Below, in pieces: positions 33,533 to 41,724 of a stretch of 64,000 bases of DNA (its first letter is position 1; the number at the start of each line of letters is the position of its first letter). This DNA comes from Halomonas litopenaei (GTDB lineage Bacteria; Pseudomonadota; Gammaproteobacteria; Pseudomonadales; Halomonadaceae). The translations under genes were made by a program, and so were the position numbers. The stretch lies in NCBI RefSeq assembly GCF_017303055.1, contig NZ_JAEKJT010000005.1:186001-250000 (forward strand), written 5' to 3'. The notes beneath the pieces are model-generated. The model made no database searches. It was not told the origin of the DNA and saw only the letters and a program-made list of their open reading frames with translations.

Positions 33533-33541
33533 TTATCCACA
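33533..33541 (-). promoter_or_regulatory. Perfect DnaA box upstream of hemL
   Basis: TTATCCACA lies 67 bases before the hemL start, preceded by a related GGTTATCCCATGCCCTCCAC segment. A single isolated box may be a titration or regulatory site. Confidence 0.5.
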
Positions 33542-33608
33542 GGCCTTCATTCACCGTATCGGTGCCTAGCACCGACGTCAGAACTTACACTTGGGCAAAG
33601 AGGTTTCC

Positions 33609-34901
33609 ATGACCACATCCGCTGAGCTCTTCGAACAGGCCTGTCGGCACATCCCCGGTGGCGTCAATTCACCGGTGCGCGCGTTCAAGGGGCTGCATCG
33701 TCCGCCAGTGTTCATGGAGAGTGCGCAAGGCGCCTATCTCGTTGACGTCGAAGGCAAGCGCTATGTCGACTACGTCGGCTCCTGGGGGCCGATGATCACC
33801 GGTCACGCCGATCCTGATGTGCTTGGCGCCGTGCGTGAGCGTCTGGACAAGGGGCTGTCCTTCGGTACCCCCACCGCGGTCGAAACGACCATGGCGGACC
33901 TGATCTGCGAGATCATCCCGAGCATCGAGATGGTGCGCATGACCAATTCCGGTACCGAGGCGACCATGTCGGCGATTCGCCTGGCTCGCGGCTACACCGG
34001 GCGTGACAAGATCGTGAAGTTTGAGGGTAACTATCACGGTCACAGTGATTCGCTGCTGGTGAAGGCAGGGTCCGGCGCCTTGACCCATGGCGAGCCGAGT
34101 TCCCCTGGGGTACCCGCTGCGTTGGCTGAGCACACTATTACCTTGTCCTACAATGACAGCGACGAGGTGGAACGCTGCTTCGAGGAAATCGGTAGCCAGA
34201 TTGCCTGCATCATTGTCGAGCCGGTGGCCGGCAACATGAACTGCATTCCGCCCAACGCGGACTTCCTCAAGACACTGCGCCAGGTGTGTGACCGCCACCA
34301 GAGCGTGTTGATCTTTGACGAGGTGATGACCGGGTTCCGGGTGGCTCTGGGGGGCGCCCAGGCCCACTACGGGGTGACGCCTGACCTGACCTGCCTGGGC
34401 AAGATCGTCGGTGGGGGCATGCCGGTAGGCGCCTTTGGCGGCAGCCGCGAGATCATGAGCGAACTGTCTCCGTTAGGGCCGGTTTACCAGGCGGGCACCC
34501 TCGCGGGTAACCCCTTGGCGATGGCAGCGGGGGTAGCCCTGCTGAAGAAATTGCGTGAGCCTGGTTTCCATAATGCGCTGGCACAGCGTGTCGAGACCCT
34601 CTGCAACGGCTTGGAAAGCCGGGCAAGAGCGGCGGGTGTGGATCTCATCACGCAGCGTGCGGGGGGCATGTTCGGCCTGTTCTTCACCGCCCAGAGCAGC
34701 GTGGAGAACTTTGCACAGGCCACTGCCTGTGATGCGGATGCCTTCCGCCGTTTCTTTGCCGCCATGCTGGATCAAGGGGTCTATCTGGCGCCCTCCGCTT
34801 ATGAGGCCGGTTTCATGTCCAGCGCTCACACGCCGGAAGATATTCAGCGTACTCTGGACGCCGCAGAACACGCCTTTGCACAGATGACGACCCAGGCCTG
34901 A
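33609..34901 (+). CDS. hemL: Glutamate-1-semialdehyde 2,1-aminomutase
   Basis: HemL makes 5-aminolevulinate from glutamate-1-semialdehyde using PLP. The 430-residue protein has the usual order: [74 protein letters not shown] and the PLP lysine in [17 protein letters not shown]. The second ATG (giving MTTSAELF) is chosen because the GAGG site fits it better. The next gene starts 12 bp downstream. Confidence 0.97.
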   Translation: MTTSAELFEQACRHIPGGVNSPVRAFKGLHRPPVFMESAQGAYLVDVEGKRYVDYVGSWGPMITGHADPDVLGAVRERLDKGLSFGTPTAVETTMADLICEIIPSIEMVRMTNSGTEATMSAIRLARGYTGRDKIVKFEGNYHGHSDSLLVKAGSGALTHGEPSSPGVPAALAEHTITLSYNDSDEVERCFEEIGSQIACIIVEPVAGNMNCIPPNADFLKTLRQVCDRHQSVLIFDEVMTGFRVALGGAQAHYGVTPDLTCLGKIVGGGMPVGAFGGSREIMSELSPLGPVYQAGTLAGNPLAMAAGVALLKKLREPGFHNALAQRVETLCNGLESRARAAGVDLITQRAGGMFGLFFTAQSSVENFAQATACDADAFRRFFAAMLDQGVYLAPSAYEAGFMSSAHTPEDIQRTLDAAEHAFAQMTTQA

Positions 34902-34913
34902 AAGGAGCCGACC

Positions 34914-36155
34914 ATGACTGGCAATGACGCCGCTTCGCCGGACACCGCGCTGGAGCCCTTTACCCTGGAAGAACTGCTGGATGTGCTGGCAGAGTTTCAC
35001 GCCGAGCCGTTGCCGCCCGAGGTGGCACTGCCCGATGCGCTAAGCGTGCTGAAACAACGCAGCGAGGCAGAACACAGCGCCTGCAAGGCCCTGCTGTCCG
35101 GTGACGAGGACGTGCAACGTCTGGCGTCACTCAAGGTGTGGCTGGACCAGGAGTTCGATCGACTGGCCCCGATCATCGAAGTTCGCCAGGACCGTTTGCG
35201 CCCGAGCCGCTGGTACATGGAGTATTCCGATGTACGGCTTTGCGATAACGGCCGCCTGGTGGTGGCCCAGAGTGCTGCCCAGGACCCGCAGCCCTTTGAC
35301 TATCCTGAGATGGCCGACCCAGGCCATGATCTGGCAAGCCTCAGGGTTGAGCTGGAGCTGCGCGGAGAGATGACGCTGTCGCATCAGGCTCTGGACGGTT
35401 ACCTGCGCCGCAGCGGCGACTACGAGCTGGCGCGGATTCTGTCGCTGCTGCAGGTCATCGAGGCAATGGCGGGCATGCGTCGTGTGCTGCAACGTCGCTT
35501 CACGTCGGGTCATGAGCGACCCGCGCTGATGGCCGAGACCATGAATGCCTTCCGTCGCTATCTGACGTTGGCGGAGCGACATGCCGAGTTCCGGTTCCCT
35601 CCGTTGGTGATCGGTGTAGGCGTCTCCGGCAGTGGCAAGAGCCGCTTCACCAAGACACTGGTGGGTCGCCTCGGAGCGGTAAGACTGAGTTCAGACGTGC
35701 AGCGCATGTTGCTGCATGGTTTTAGTCCACAGGCCGAGGGCGATGGTCTGCCTGTGGATATCTACACCCGAGAGGCAACAGACAAGACCTATCAGCGGCT
35801 GGCGACCTGTGCGGGTATCCTGCTGGATGCCGGCTATATGGTGTGCGTCGACGGGACTTTCCTCGAGCGCGGTCAGCGTGAGCTGTTGCGATGGCAGGCG
35901 GAAGCCAGAGGCCTGCCGGTACTGCTGGTCAGCTTTGAAGCCGATGACGAGACCCTGCGACGTCGTATCAGCAAGCGGGCGGTTCGCAATGAACGGGACG
36001 AATCACTGAGTCTTGCCGTGCTGGCAGCGCAGCAGGATGCGTTCGAGGACTTCACTGACGAGGAAAGGCTGCATCTGGTGCGCCTCGATAGTACAGCAGA
36101 CAACGCTGCAGAGACCTTGGCAAGCCTGATTGAAGAGCACATTCGCGTCCTCTAG
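34914..36155 (+). CDS. P-loop kinase (COG0645-like) with degenerate APH-like N-terminal domain
   Basis: The 413-residue protein resembles the 'bifunctional aminoglycoside phosphotransferase/ATP-binding' family (COG2187 plus COG0645). The C-terminal P-loop domain (about 230-413) is intact: Walker A GVGVSGSGKS (about 234-243), an SSDVQR segment, and a late RRISKRAVRNERDESLS. In the N-terminal half, the expected kinase loop HGDLHxxNI is replaced by WYMEYSDVRLCDNG (about 100-113), though PFDYPEM and DPGHDLASLRVELELRG still align with the family. About 100 N-terminal residues of the usual family length are missing. It is therefore likely that only the P-loop kinase is catalytic. It lies 12 bp after hemL. 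Confidence 0.8.
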   Translation: MTGNDAASPDTALEPFTLEELLDVLAEFHAEPLPPEVALPDALSVLKQRSEAEHSACKALLSGDEDVQRLASLKVWLDQEFDRLAPIIEVRQDRLRPSRWYMEYSDVRLCDNGRLVVAQSAAQDPQPFDYPEMADPGHDLASLRVELELRGEMTLSHQALDGYLRRSGDYELARILSLLQVIEAMAGMRRVLQRRFTSGHERPALMAETMNAFRRYLTLAERHAEFRFPPLVIGVGVSGSGKSRFTKTLVGRLGAVRLSSDVQRMLLHGFSPQAEGDGLPVDIYTREATDKTYQRLATCAGILLDAGYMVCVDGTFLERGQRELLRWQAEARGLPVLLVSFEADDETLRRRISKRAVRNERDESLSLAVLAAQQDAFEDFTDEERLHLVRLDSTADNAAETLASLIEEHIRVL

Positions 36156-36255
36156 TCGGCGCGATGGTGGTAGCGAGTGGTCGGCGCGTTGATGGTAGCG
36201 AGTGGTCGGCGCGACGATGGTAGCGAGTGATCGGCGCGACGATGGTAGCGAGCCA
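36156..36255 (+). repeat. Four tandem 25-bp repeats immediately after the kinase stop codon
   Basis: Four 25-bp copies start at 36156, 36181, 36206 and 36231. They begin TCGGCGCGACGATGGTAGCG and end AGTGG or similar; the last copy differs in its final bases. The array starts at the base after the TAG stop. The unit is not a multiple of 3, and repeat copies differ only by point changes. Confidence 0.9.
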
Positions 36256-36322
36256 GCAGAGGCCGTGAGTGTCTACCCAAGGCTTGACGATCACATCATT
36301 GACTATGGCATGAGTGCAGAGC

Positions 36323-36356
36323 ACGGACGCCGGCAATGGCCGGCGTCCGTTTTTCT
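36323..36356 (+). terminator. Terminator of the hemL-kinase transcript
   Basis: ACGGACGCCGGC (36323-36334) pairs with GCCGGCGTCCGT (36339-36350) around AATG and is followed by TTTTCTTTT. It also lies downstream of the convergent CsgD-like gene but has no T-run on that side. Confidence 0.93.
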
Positions 36357-36378
36357 TTTGATCAGCGCATGGCAGTGA

Positions 36379-37050
36379 TCAGCGCATGGCAGTGCTACGT
36401 CTGGGGGGCGGGGCGCCGAGGTTCTGGCGAGCCCAGTTGACGGCTTGCAGGCGGTTGCTGACCCGAATCTTCTTGAACACGTTATAGAGGTGGGACTTTA
36501 CCGTGTGTTCGCTGACGCAAAGACGCTCGGCGATTTCCATGTTGGATGCCCCCGACCCCAGCAGGCCGATGATTTCCATTTCCCGCTGGGTCAGTCCACA
36601 GGCAGGACGATAGGCATTGAGCTGCTGGCGTCGCGAAAACTCGATGAGCCGGGTCATCAGCGACCGCGACATCCACAGGTCGTCGGACTCGAACAGCTTG
36701 GCGATCCCCTTGCAGATGCTCTCCAGGCTGTCTTGACGATAGAAGACACCACGTAGATGCATGAAGGAGAGCACCTCCAGCGCATGCTCTTCATCACGCA
36801 GGTTGAAGGCAGTGAGCAACAGCCCATGATGGTGAGAGCTGACATCCTGCCAGTGCTGCATGGCGGTGTCGTCCACATGGTCGGCATCCATCAACACCAG
36901 CACCGGCTGGGAGTCATCGACATCAATGGTGTCGGCAGGTGCAGCGATGGATACAGGGCAGTGGAACTGATCCTTGATGTAATTGATAAAGAGCAGCGAC
37001 TGAGGGTTGTGGTCAGTCACCAGCACTATCTGTCCTGTGGCGTGGCTCAT
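36379..37050 (-). CDS. CsgD-like LuxR-family response regulator
   Basis: The 223-residue protein has an N-terminal receiver-like domain (about 10-125) without a clear phosphoacceptor aspartate pocket. A C-terminal GerE/LuxR HTH lies at about 150-215 (LTQREMEIIGLLGSGASNME, then CVSEHTVKSHLYNVF). This architecture is that of CsgD, which controls curli and cellulose, but no curli genes are present. The ATG giving MSHATGQI has GGAG at 8 bases; the frame's first ATG lacks a site. A 17-bp duplication spans its stop codon (36360-36393). It is divergent from rdgB across a 329-bp AT-rich gap. Confidence 0.85.
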   Translation of the reverse strand: MSHATGQIVLVTDHNPQSLLFINYIKDQFHCPVSIAAPADTIDVDDSQPVLVLMDADHVDDTAMQHWQDVSSHHHGLLLTAFNLRDEEHALEVLSFMHLRGVFYRQDSLESICKGIAKLFESDDLWMSRSLMTRLIEFSRRQQLNAYRPACGLTQREMEIIGLLGSGASNMEIAERLCVSEHTVKSHLYNVFKKIRVSNRLQAVNWARQNLGAPPPRRSTAMR

Positions 37051-37379
37051 CGTCGTGTCTCCGTGCATCCGCTGCCGTCTGCCCTCGGCGGATGGGCATG
37101 ACTAAGTCGTGTTGGTCATTATGCGCCTATTTTATATCTTTTGTAAGATTCTGTAACACCTGCACAGTAAAGTTTGCCAAAAAACGGCTCCCGTGAACAA
37201 AACAACGACCGGACGAGGGGCTCTACCCGCCTTTGACGGCATGATATGGCGGCATTTTTCTGGTTCACGTATCAGTATTTGTGCTGAATCGGAACTCATC
37301 TTGCCCATGCTAGAGTATAGGCAAACATTCCGGCGTATCGCCGGGGATTTCAAGATACTTTCCACCAATGAGCGAGACC
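37051..37379. other. Intergenic region between CsgD-like gene and rdgB
   Basis: The 329-base divergent region has an AT-rich stretch at about 37120-37190 (CTATTTTATATCTTTTGTAA) suited to promoters of both genes. No repeat or RNA gene was recognised. Confidence 0.5.
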
Positions 37380-37988
37380 ATGAGCCACCTGACAGAACTC
37401 GTGCTGGCAAGCGGCAATGCCGGCAAACTAAGGGAGCTGGGCGAGATGTTGGCCCCCTTGGGTATCAAGGTGCAGGCCCAATCGGATTTCGACGTGAAAG
37501 AGGTCGAGGAGACGGGGCTGACGTTTGTCGAGAACGCGTTGCTCAAGGCGCGAGAAGCCAGCCGAGTGAGTGGCCGTCCAGCCCTGGCTGACGATTCAGG
37601 ACTGGCAGTGGATGCCCTGGCCGGACGTCCGGGGATCTATTCGGCGCGCTTTGCTGGCGAGCCCAAGGATGATGGCCGCAACAACGATGCATTGCTTGAG
37701 GCGCTGGCCGACGTGCCTGAAGGCAGCCGTGGTGCCAGTTACTGGTGCGTACTGGTATTGCTCGAGCATCCCGAGGATCCCGTGCCGTTGATCGTGCAGT
37801 CTCACTGGCGCGGCGAAATTCTTGCCCATCCGCGCGGGCAAGGCGGATTCGGCTATGATCCGCTGTTCTGGCTTCCTGACCAGGGTGCAACCGCGGCAGA
37901 GCTGAGCGCTGCCGAAAAGAACCGGCTCAGCCACCGCGGTCGTGCCTTGTCTCAGCTGCTGGCCGAACTCGAACGGGCCAAGCAGTGA
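37380..37988 (+). CDS. rdgB: XTP/dITP diphosphatase RdgB
   Basis: RdgB removes dITP, XTP and related non-canonical nucleotides. The 202-residue HAM1-type protein has VLASGNAGKLRELGEML (about 8-24), FVENALLKAREAS, LADDSGLAVDAL and GGFGYDPLFW. The second of two in-frame ATGs is chosen, since GCGAG lies upstream of it; the first ATG (37368) is also possible. It overlaps hemW by 4 bases; rdgB-hemW is a common pair. Confidence 0.95.
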   Translation: MSHLTELVLASGNAGKLRELGEMLAPLGIKVQAQSDFDVKEVEETGLTFVENALLKAREASRVSGRPALADDSGLAVDALAGRPGIYSARFAGEPKDDGRNNDALLEALADVPEGSRGASYWCVLVLLEHPEDPVPLIVQSHWRGEILAHPRGQGGFGYDPLFWLPDQGATAAELSAAEKNRLSHRGRALSQLLAELERAKQ

Positions 37989-39157
37989 CGATGGCTACCC
38001 TGCCCCCACTGTCGATGTACTTGCACGTACCCTGGTGCGTGCGCAAATGTCCGTACTGTGACTTTAACTCACACGGCGTTGGCCGACAGGCAGAGTTGCC
38101 GGAAGAGGCGTACCTGTCTGCCTTGTTGGCCGATCTCGACAACGACGCTGGTCTGGCCCAGGGGCGTGAGCTCACCAGTATCTTTATTGGTGGAGGGACG
38201 CCGAGCTTGATGTCCGGCCACTTTTATCAGCGTCTGCTCGATGAAGCGCGCATGCGGCTGCCCTTTGCCGCTGACATCGAAATCACCCTCGAGGCCAATC
38301 CGGGGACCCTCGAGAGGGGGCGCTTCGCGGCCTACCGAGAGGCGGGTATCAATCGTCTTTCGCTGGGTGTTCAGAGCTTTCATCCGGAACAGCTCAAGGC
38401 CTTGGGGCGCATCCACAGCGGTGAAGATGCGCTTCACGCGGTGACCGAGGCGCGTGAGGCGGGCTTTGACAATCTCAATCTGGATCTGATGCATGGCCTG
38501 CCCGGGCAGACGCCGCAGCTGGCTCTGGCAGATCTCGAGCAGGCCATTGCCCTGGCGCCGGAGCATCTCTCCTGGTACCAGCTGACGCTGGAACCCAACA
38601 CCGAGTTTCATGCTCATCCGCCGGCGCTGCCCGAGGAAGAAGTGCTCTGGGATATCCAGGATGAAGGTCATGAGCGCCTGGAGGCCGCTGGCTTTCAACG
38701 CTATGAAATTTCAGCCTATGCCCAGTCAGGCAGACGCGCGAGACATAACCTCAACTACTGGCGCTTTGGGGATTATCTCGGCATCGGTGCCGGGGCTCAC
38801 GCCAAGATCAGCCAACCCGGCGCGACCGGGTTCGCCATCGAGCGGCGCTGGAAGACCCGCCAGCCAGAGGCGTATCTGCGCCGCTTGAACGATCCCCGGG
38901 GCTTCATTGCTGGACATCGACGTGTCACAGATGATGAGGTGGCGCTGGAATTCGCCATGAACGCACTGCGTCTGGTGGAGGGCGTACCGGTTGAGACCTG
39001 GCAGGCGTGCACAGGACGTCCGTTTGATGAACTGTCGCCGAAGATCGACAGGGCGCGTGAAAAGGGACTTATTGTGCAAGATGCCGCCAGGGTTCAAGCT
39101 TCTGCCCAAGGTCTATTATTCTTGAACGACCTTTTGACCCTGTTCAGCGATGACTGA
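37985..39157 (+). CDS. hemW: Radical SAM heme chaperone HemW
   Basis: The 390-residue protein has the radical SAM cluster motif CVRKCPYCDF near residue 18, followed by GGGTPSLMSGH and LSLGVQSFHPEQLKALGRIH. The HemN-like C-terminal domain is present. HemW inserts heme into proteins rather than acting as coproporphyrinogen dehydrogenase. The apparent GTG start overlaps the rdgB end; an ATG lies two codons later. Confidence 0.94.
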   Translation: MTMATLPPLSMYLHVPWCVRKCPYCDFNSHGVGRQAELPEEAYLSALLADLDNDAGLAQGRELTSIFIGGGTPSLMSGHFYQRLLDEARMRLPFAADIEITLEANPGTLERGRFAAYREAGINRLSLGVQSFHPEQLKALGRIHSGEDALHAVTEAREAGFDNLNLDLMHGLPGQTPQLALADLEQAIALAPEHLSWYQLTLEPNTEFHAHPPALPEEEVLWDIQDEGHERLEAAGFQRYEISAYAQSGRRARHNLNYWRFGDYLGIGAGAHAKISQPGATGFAIERRWKTRQPEAYLRRLNDPRGFIAGHRRVTDDEVALEFAMNALRLVEGVPVETWQACTGRPFDELSPKIDRAREKGLIVQDAARVQASAQGLLFLNDLLTLFSDD

Positions 39158-39195
39158 AAGGGACGATGTAATACATGGAAGGAGACGTTGACGCT

Positions 39196-39870
39196 ATGAG
39201 CCGCAAGATTCGACTGATTGCCCCGCTGGCTGCCGCCGTGATTCTGGCTGGTTGCTCCACAACGGACCCTTACACTGGCCAGACCGATCGTAACAACACC
39301 GGTATCGGCGCTGCCGTGGGCGCCGCAGTGGGCGCAGCGGCAGGTGCCATCAGTGGTGACGGTAGCACCAGCAAGCGTGACCGTGCGCTGATCGGTGCCG
39401 CCGCCGGTGCTGCTGTTGGTGGCGGGATTGGCGTTTACATGGACCGCCAGGAAGAGCAGTTGCGCCAGAGCATGCAGGGCACCGGTATCGGTGTAGAGCG
39501 CCAAGGCGACAACATCGTGCTCAATATGCCGAGTAGCGTGACCTTCGGCTTCGATTCCGCCGATCTCACCGGCAGTGCCACCAGCGCATTGAATGATGTG
39601 GCAAATGTCCTGACCCAGTATCCGGAAACCCGCATCAACATCGCTGGCCACACCGACTCTACCGGTGACGCCAGCTACAACCAGCGCCTGTCCGAGCGAC
39701 GCGCGCAGTCCGTCGGCAGTTACCTGCAAGGCCAGGGCGTGGCGTCCAACCGCCTTTATGTCAGCGGCTACGGTGAAAACCAGCCGGTGGCCAGCAACAA
39801 TACCGAGGAAGGTCGCGCGCAGAACCGTCGCGTCGAGATCACCCTGACGCCGACCGGCCAGCAGGGATAA
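39196..39870 (+). CDS. OmpA-family peptidoglycan-associated lipoprotein (YiaD-like)
   Basis: The 224-residue protein has a lipoprotein signal ending in VILAGC (Cys20). A glycine-zipper-rich region follows (about 35-85; GIGAAVGAAVGAAAGAISG). The OmpA C-terminal domain covers about 105-215, with FGFDSADLTGSA, INIAGHTDSTGDASYNQRLS and QNRRVEI. The OmpA domain binds peptidoglycan, so the protein ties the outer membrane to the wall. The ATG giving MSRKIRL is used, with AAGGAG somewhat far upstream. A terminator follows at 39904-39940. Confidence 0.93.
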   Translation: MSRKIRLIAPLAAAVILAGCSTTDPYTGQTDRNNTGIGAAVGAAVGAAAGAISGDGSTSKRDRALIGAAAGAAVGGGIGVYMDRQEEQLRQSMQGTGIGVERQGDNIVLNMPSSVTFGFDSADLTGSATSALNDVANVLTQYPETRINIAGHTDSTGDASYNQRLSERRAQSVGSYLQGQGVASNRLYVSGYGENQPVASNNTEEGRAQNRRVEITLTPTGQQG

Positions 39871-39903
39871 GACGACACGCCTGATTCCAGGCCCGTCGAC
39901 ATC

Positions 39904-39940
39904 AAGGCCCGCGCTCCGAAAGGACGCGGGCCTTTGTGTT
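39904..39940 (+). terminator. Terminator after the OmpA-family lipoprotein gene
   Basis: AAGGCCCGCG (39904-39913) pairs with CGCGGGCCTT (39925-39934) around an 11-base loop, followed by TGTGTT. Confidence 0.8.
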
Positions 39941-40071
39941 GGCTGGAGCGGTCAGGCATTCGGCAGATGCCTTCCGCGACCTCTGGGCGATTGTCCCGCT
40001 ATCATAGTCCTCTTTATCCTGCGATGGATGACCGCGGATTCCCCATCGCGATGCACACCAGGCGGAATGCC

Positions 40072-40941
40072 ATGCTCTCTTATCAACACGCTTACCATGC
40101 CGGCAATTTCGCCGATGTTCACAAGCATTTATGGCTTTACAGTGTTACCGAACACCTATTACGTAAAGATAGTGCTATTACGTTTGTAGATACGCATGCG
40201 GGACGAGGTAGCTATCCTCTCGCTGCCGCTGAAACGGCACGTCTCAAAGAGTACGAAACCGGTGTTCAGCGGCTGTGGGTATCTCGTCACCAAGGCGACG
40301 TGAAAGAGCAGGAGCTGTTGAGTGCCTGGCTCGATGCTGTCGCCTCGTTGCAATCAGGGTCGACAGGATTGTCCCACTATCCTGGTTCGCCCTGGTGGCT
40401 GGGGCATCGTCTGCGCAAGCAGGACCGCCTTCGTTTGTTTGAGCTGCACCCGGGTGAGCACGGCCATTTGACCCAGCAATCGCTGGTGGATGCCGACACG
40501 CTGCCGCTTATCCAACGCATCCATGGTGATGGACTGGCGGGATTGAAATCCCTGGTGCCGGTGAAAACACCAAGGCTTTGTGTGTTGATGGATCCCAGCT
40601 TCGAGCAGAAGTCCGAGTACCAGGAGGTGGCCAGGACCCTGGTACATGTGCTCGGCAAGGTTCGGCATGCCGTGATCATGCTGTGGTACCCACTGCTGCC
40701 GGCTGGACGTCATCAGGACATGCTGGAGGAGCTGCGCTCAAGCGGTGTGCGCAAACTGTGGCGCAGCGAGGTCAGCCTGGCCCCTCCTGGCGAATCCCGT
40801 CACGGCATGTACGGCAGCGGCATGTTGATCGCTAATCCTCCCTGGGGCGTCGACCAGCGCATGGGCGCTGCCATCGACACCTGGCTTCCATTGCTGGGAC
40901 CTCAGGCTCGTCATGAACAGCACTGGTGGGTAGAAGAGTAG
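40072..40941 (+). CDS. rlmJ: 23S rRNA (adenine2030-N6)-methyltransferase RlmJ
   Basis: The 289-residue protein methylates A2030 of 23S rRNA. It has the family start MLSYQHAYHAGNFADVHKHL, a SAM-binding FVDTHAGRGSYPL (about 43-55), DPSFEQKSEYQEV (the catalytic DPPY-type motif, here DPSF) and a final part with WYPLLP. The frame opens earlier, but MLSYQHAY is the usual N-terminus. Upstream GGCGGA is a modest site. The DPSF variant replaces the commoner DPPY/DPPFE. Confidence 0.93.
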   Translation: MLSYQHAYHAGNFADVHKHLWLYSVTEHLLRKDSAITFVDTHAGRGSYPLAAAETARLKEYETGVQRLWVSRHQGDVKEQELLSAWLDAVASLQSGSTGLSHYPGSPWWLGHRLRKQDRLRLFELHPGEHGHLTQQSLVDADTLPLIQRIHGDGLAGLKSLVPVKTPRLCVLMDPSFEQKSEYQEVARTLVHVLGKVRHAVIMLWYPLLPAGRHQDMLEELRSSGVRKLWRSEVSLAPPGESRHGMYGSGMLIANPPWGVDQRMGAAIDTWLPLLGPQARHEQHWWVEE

Positions 40942-40989
40942 GGCGCCAGGCCCAGGTTCTGAGCCACCATAGAGTTGCTACCTGGCGCC
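40942..40989. terminator. Inverted repeat between rlmJ and the YceI gene
   Basis: GGCGCCAGG (40942-40950) and CCTGGCGCC (40981-40989) flank a 30-base loop, directly after the rlmJ stop, between convergent genes. No U-tract follows, so termination activity is uncertain. Confidence 0.4.
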
Positions 40990-41023
40990 ACACCAGCAGC
41001 TCCCGGACGGATGCGAACCGCGC

Positions 41024-41596
41024 CTAGGGCGATTCGAACAGCAGCCGAAAACCCACCGGCGACGTCCGCGCGATGGAAGACAGGCCGGCGATATCTTGAA
41101 GGGTGGCGATACCCTGGACGAGCCCCAGTGAGGAGGCGTCGACCCAGATCGGCTGATCGGAGACGACCAGCCAGCGCGATTCGGAAAGTCGAACGACCAT
41201 CACTGTGGCGTCATAGTCGCTGCCAGCAGCGCCTAGAGTGACGCTAACGGGTACCCGGGCCAAGAGCGTGTTGCCGGGCATCAGCGACGCAAACTGCGTG
41301 GGGTCCAGGTTGCTGCTGATCGCCAGGCTAGGAGTCGGGAACAGGTGCTCCTGCATGCGCTCATCGCGAATATCGATACCGCTATCGAGAGAGGCGGTGG
41401 TGGCCTCGATAGCCACCTTGCCGTCGTCGTCGATATGGCCCGTTAGCGAGCCAACGACATGCGTTTCACCGACGCTTTCATTCTTCACTGAACCGAACCA
41501 CAGGCGTGATTCGTCATCTATCAGGTTCCAGTCTGCCGAGGCGTTGGCCGATAGGCAGGCAAGTCCGAGGGCGGCTGACATGACTAGCGCTTTCAT
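41024..41596 (-). CDS. YceI-family periplasmic protein
   Basis: The 190-residue precursor has a signal peptide (MKALVMSAALGLACLSANAS, cleavage near ASA|DW). The mature part is a YceI-like beta-barrel: WNLIDDESRLWFGSVKNE, then GSLTGHIDDDGK and SLDSGIDIRDERMQEHLF. YceI proteins have a lipocalin-like barrel and bind isoprenoid quinones or similar lipids. The role here is unknown. It is convergent with rlmJ and lies upstream of mnmE on the same strand. Confidence 0.9.
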   Translation of the reverse strand: MKALVMSAALGLACLSANASADWNLIDDESRLWFGSVKNESVGETHVVGSLTGHIDDDGKVAIEATTASLDSGIDIRDERMQEHLFPTPSLAISSNLDPTQFASLMPGNTLLARVPVSVTLGAAGSDYDATVMVVRLSESRWLVVSDQPIWVDASSLGLVQGIATLQDIAGLSSIARTSPVGFRLLFESP

Positions 41597-41724
41597 GAGC
41601 GACTCCTGAAGGGGGCAGCATGTCCCTCCAGTGTAGAGAGTCGCTCACTATCTTCTGTACGCAGCGACCCCCGGCATTGTGCCGTAGCGGCTTGAGAAGG
41701 GCGTGTGCGGTCTGACGAGCGCTG

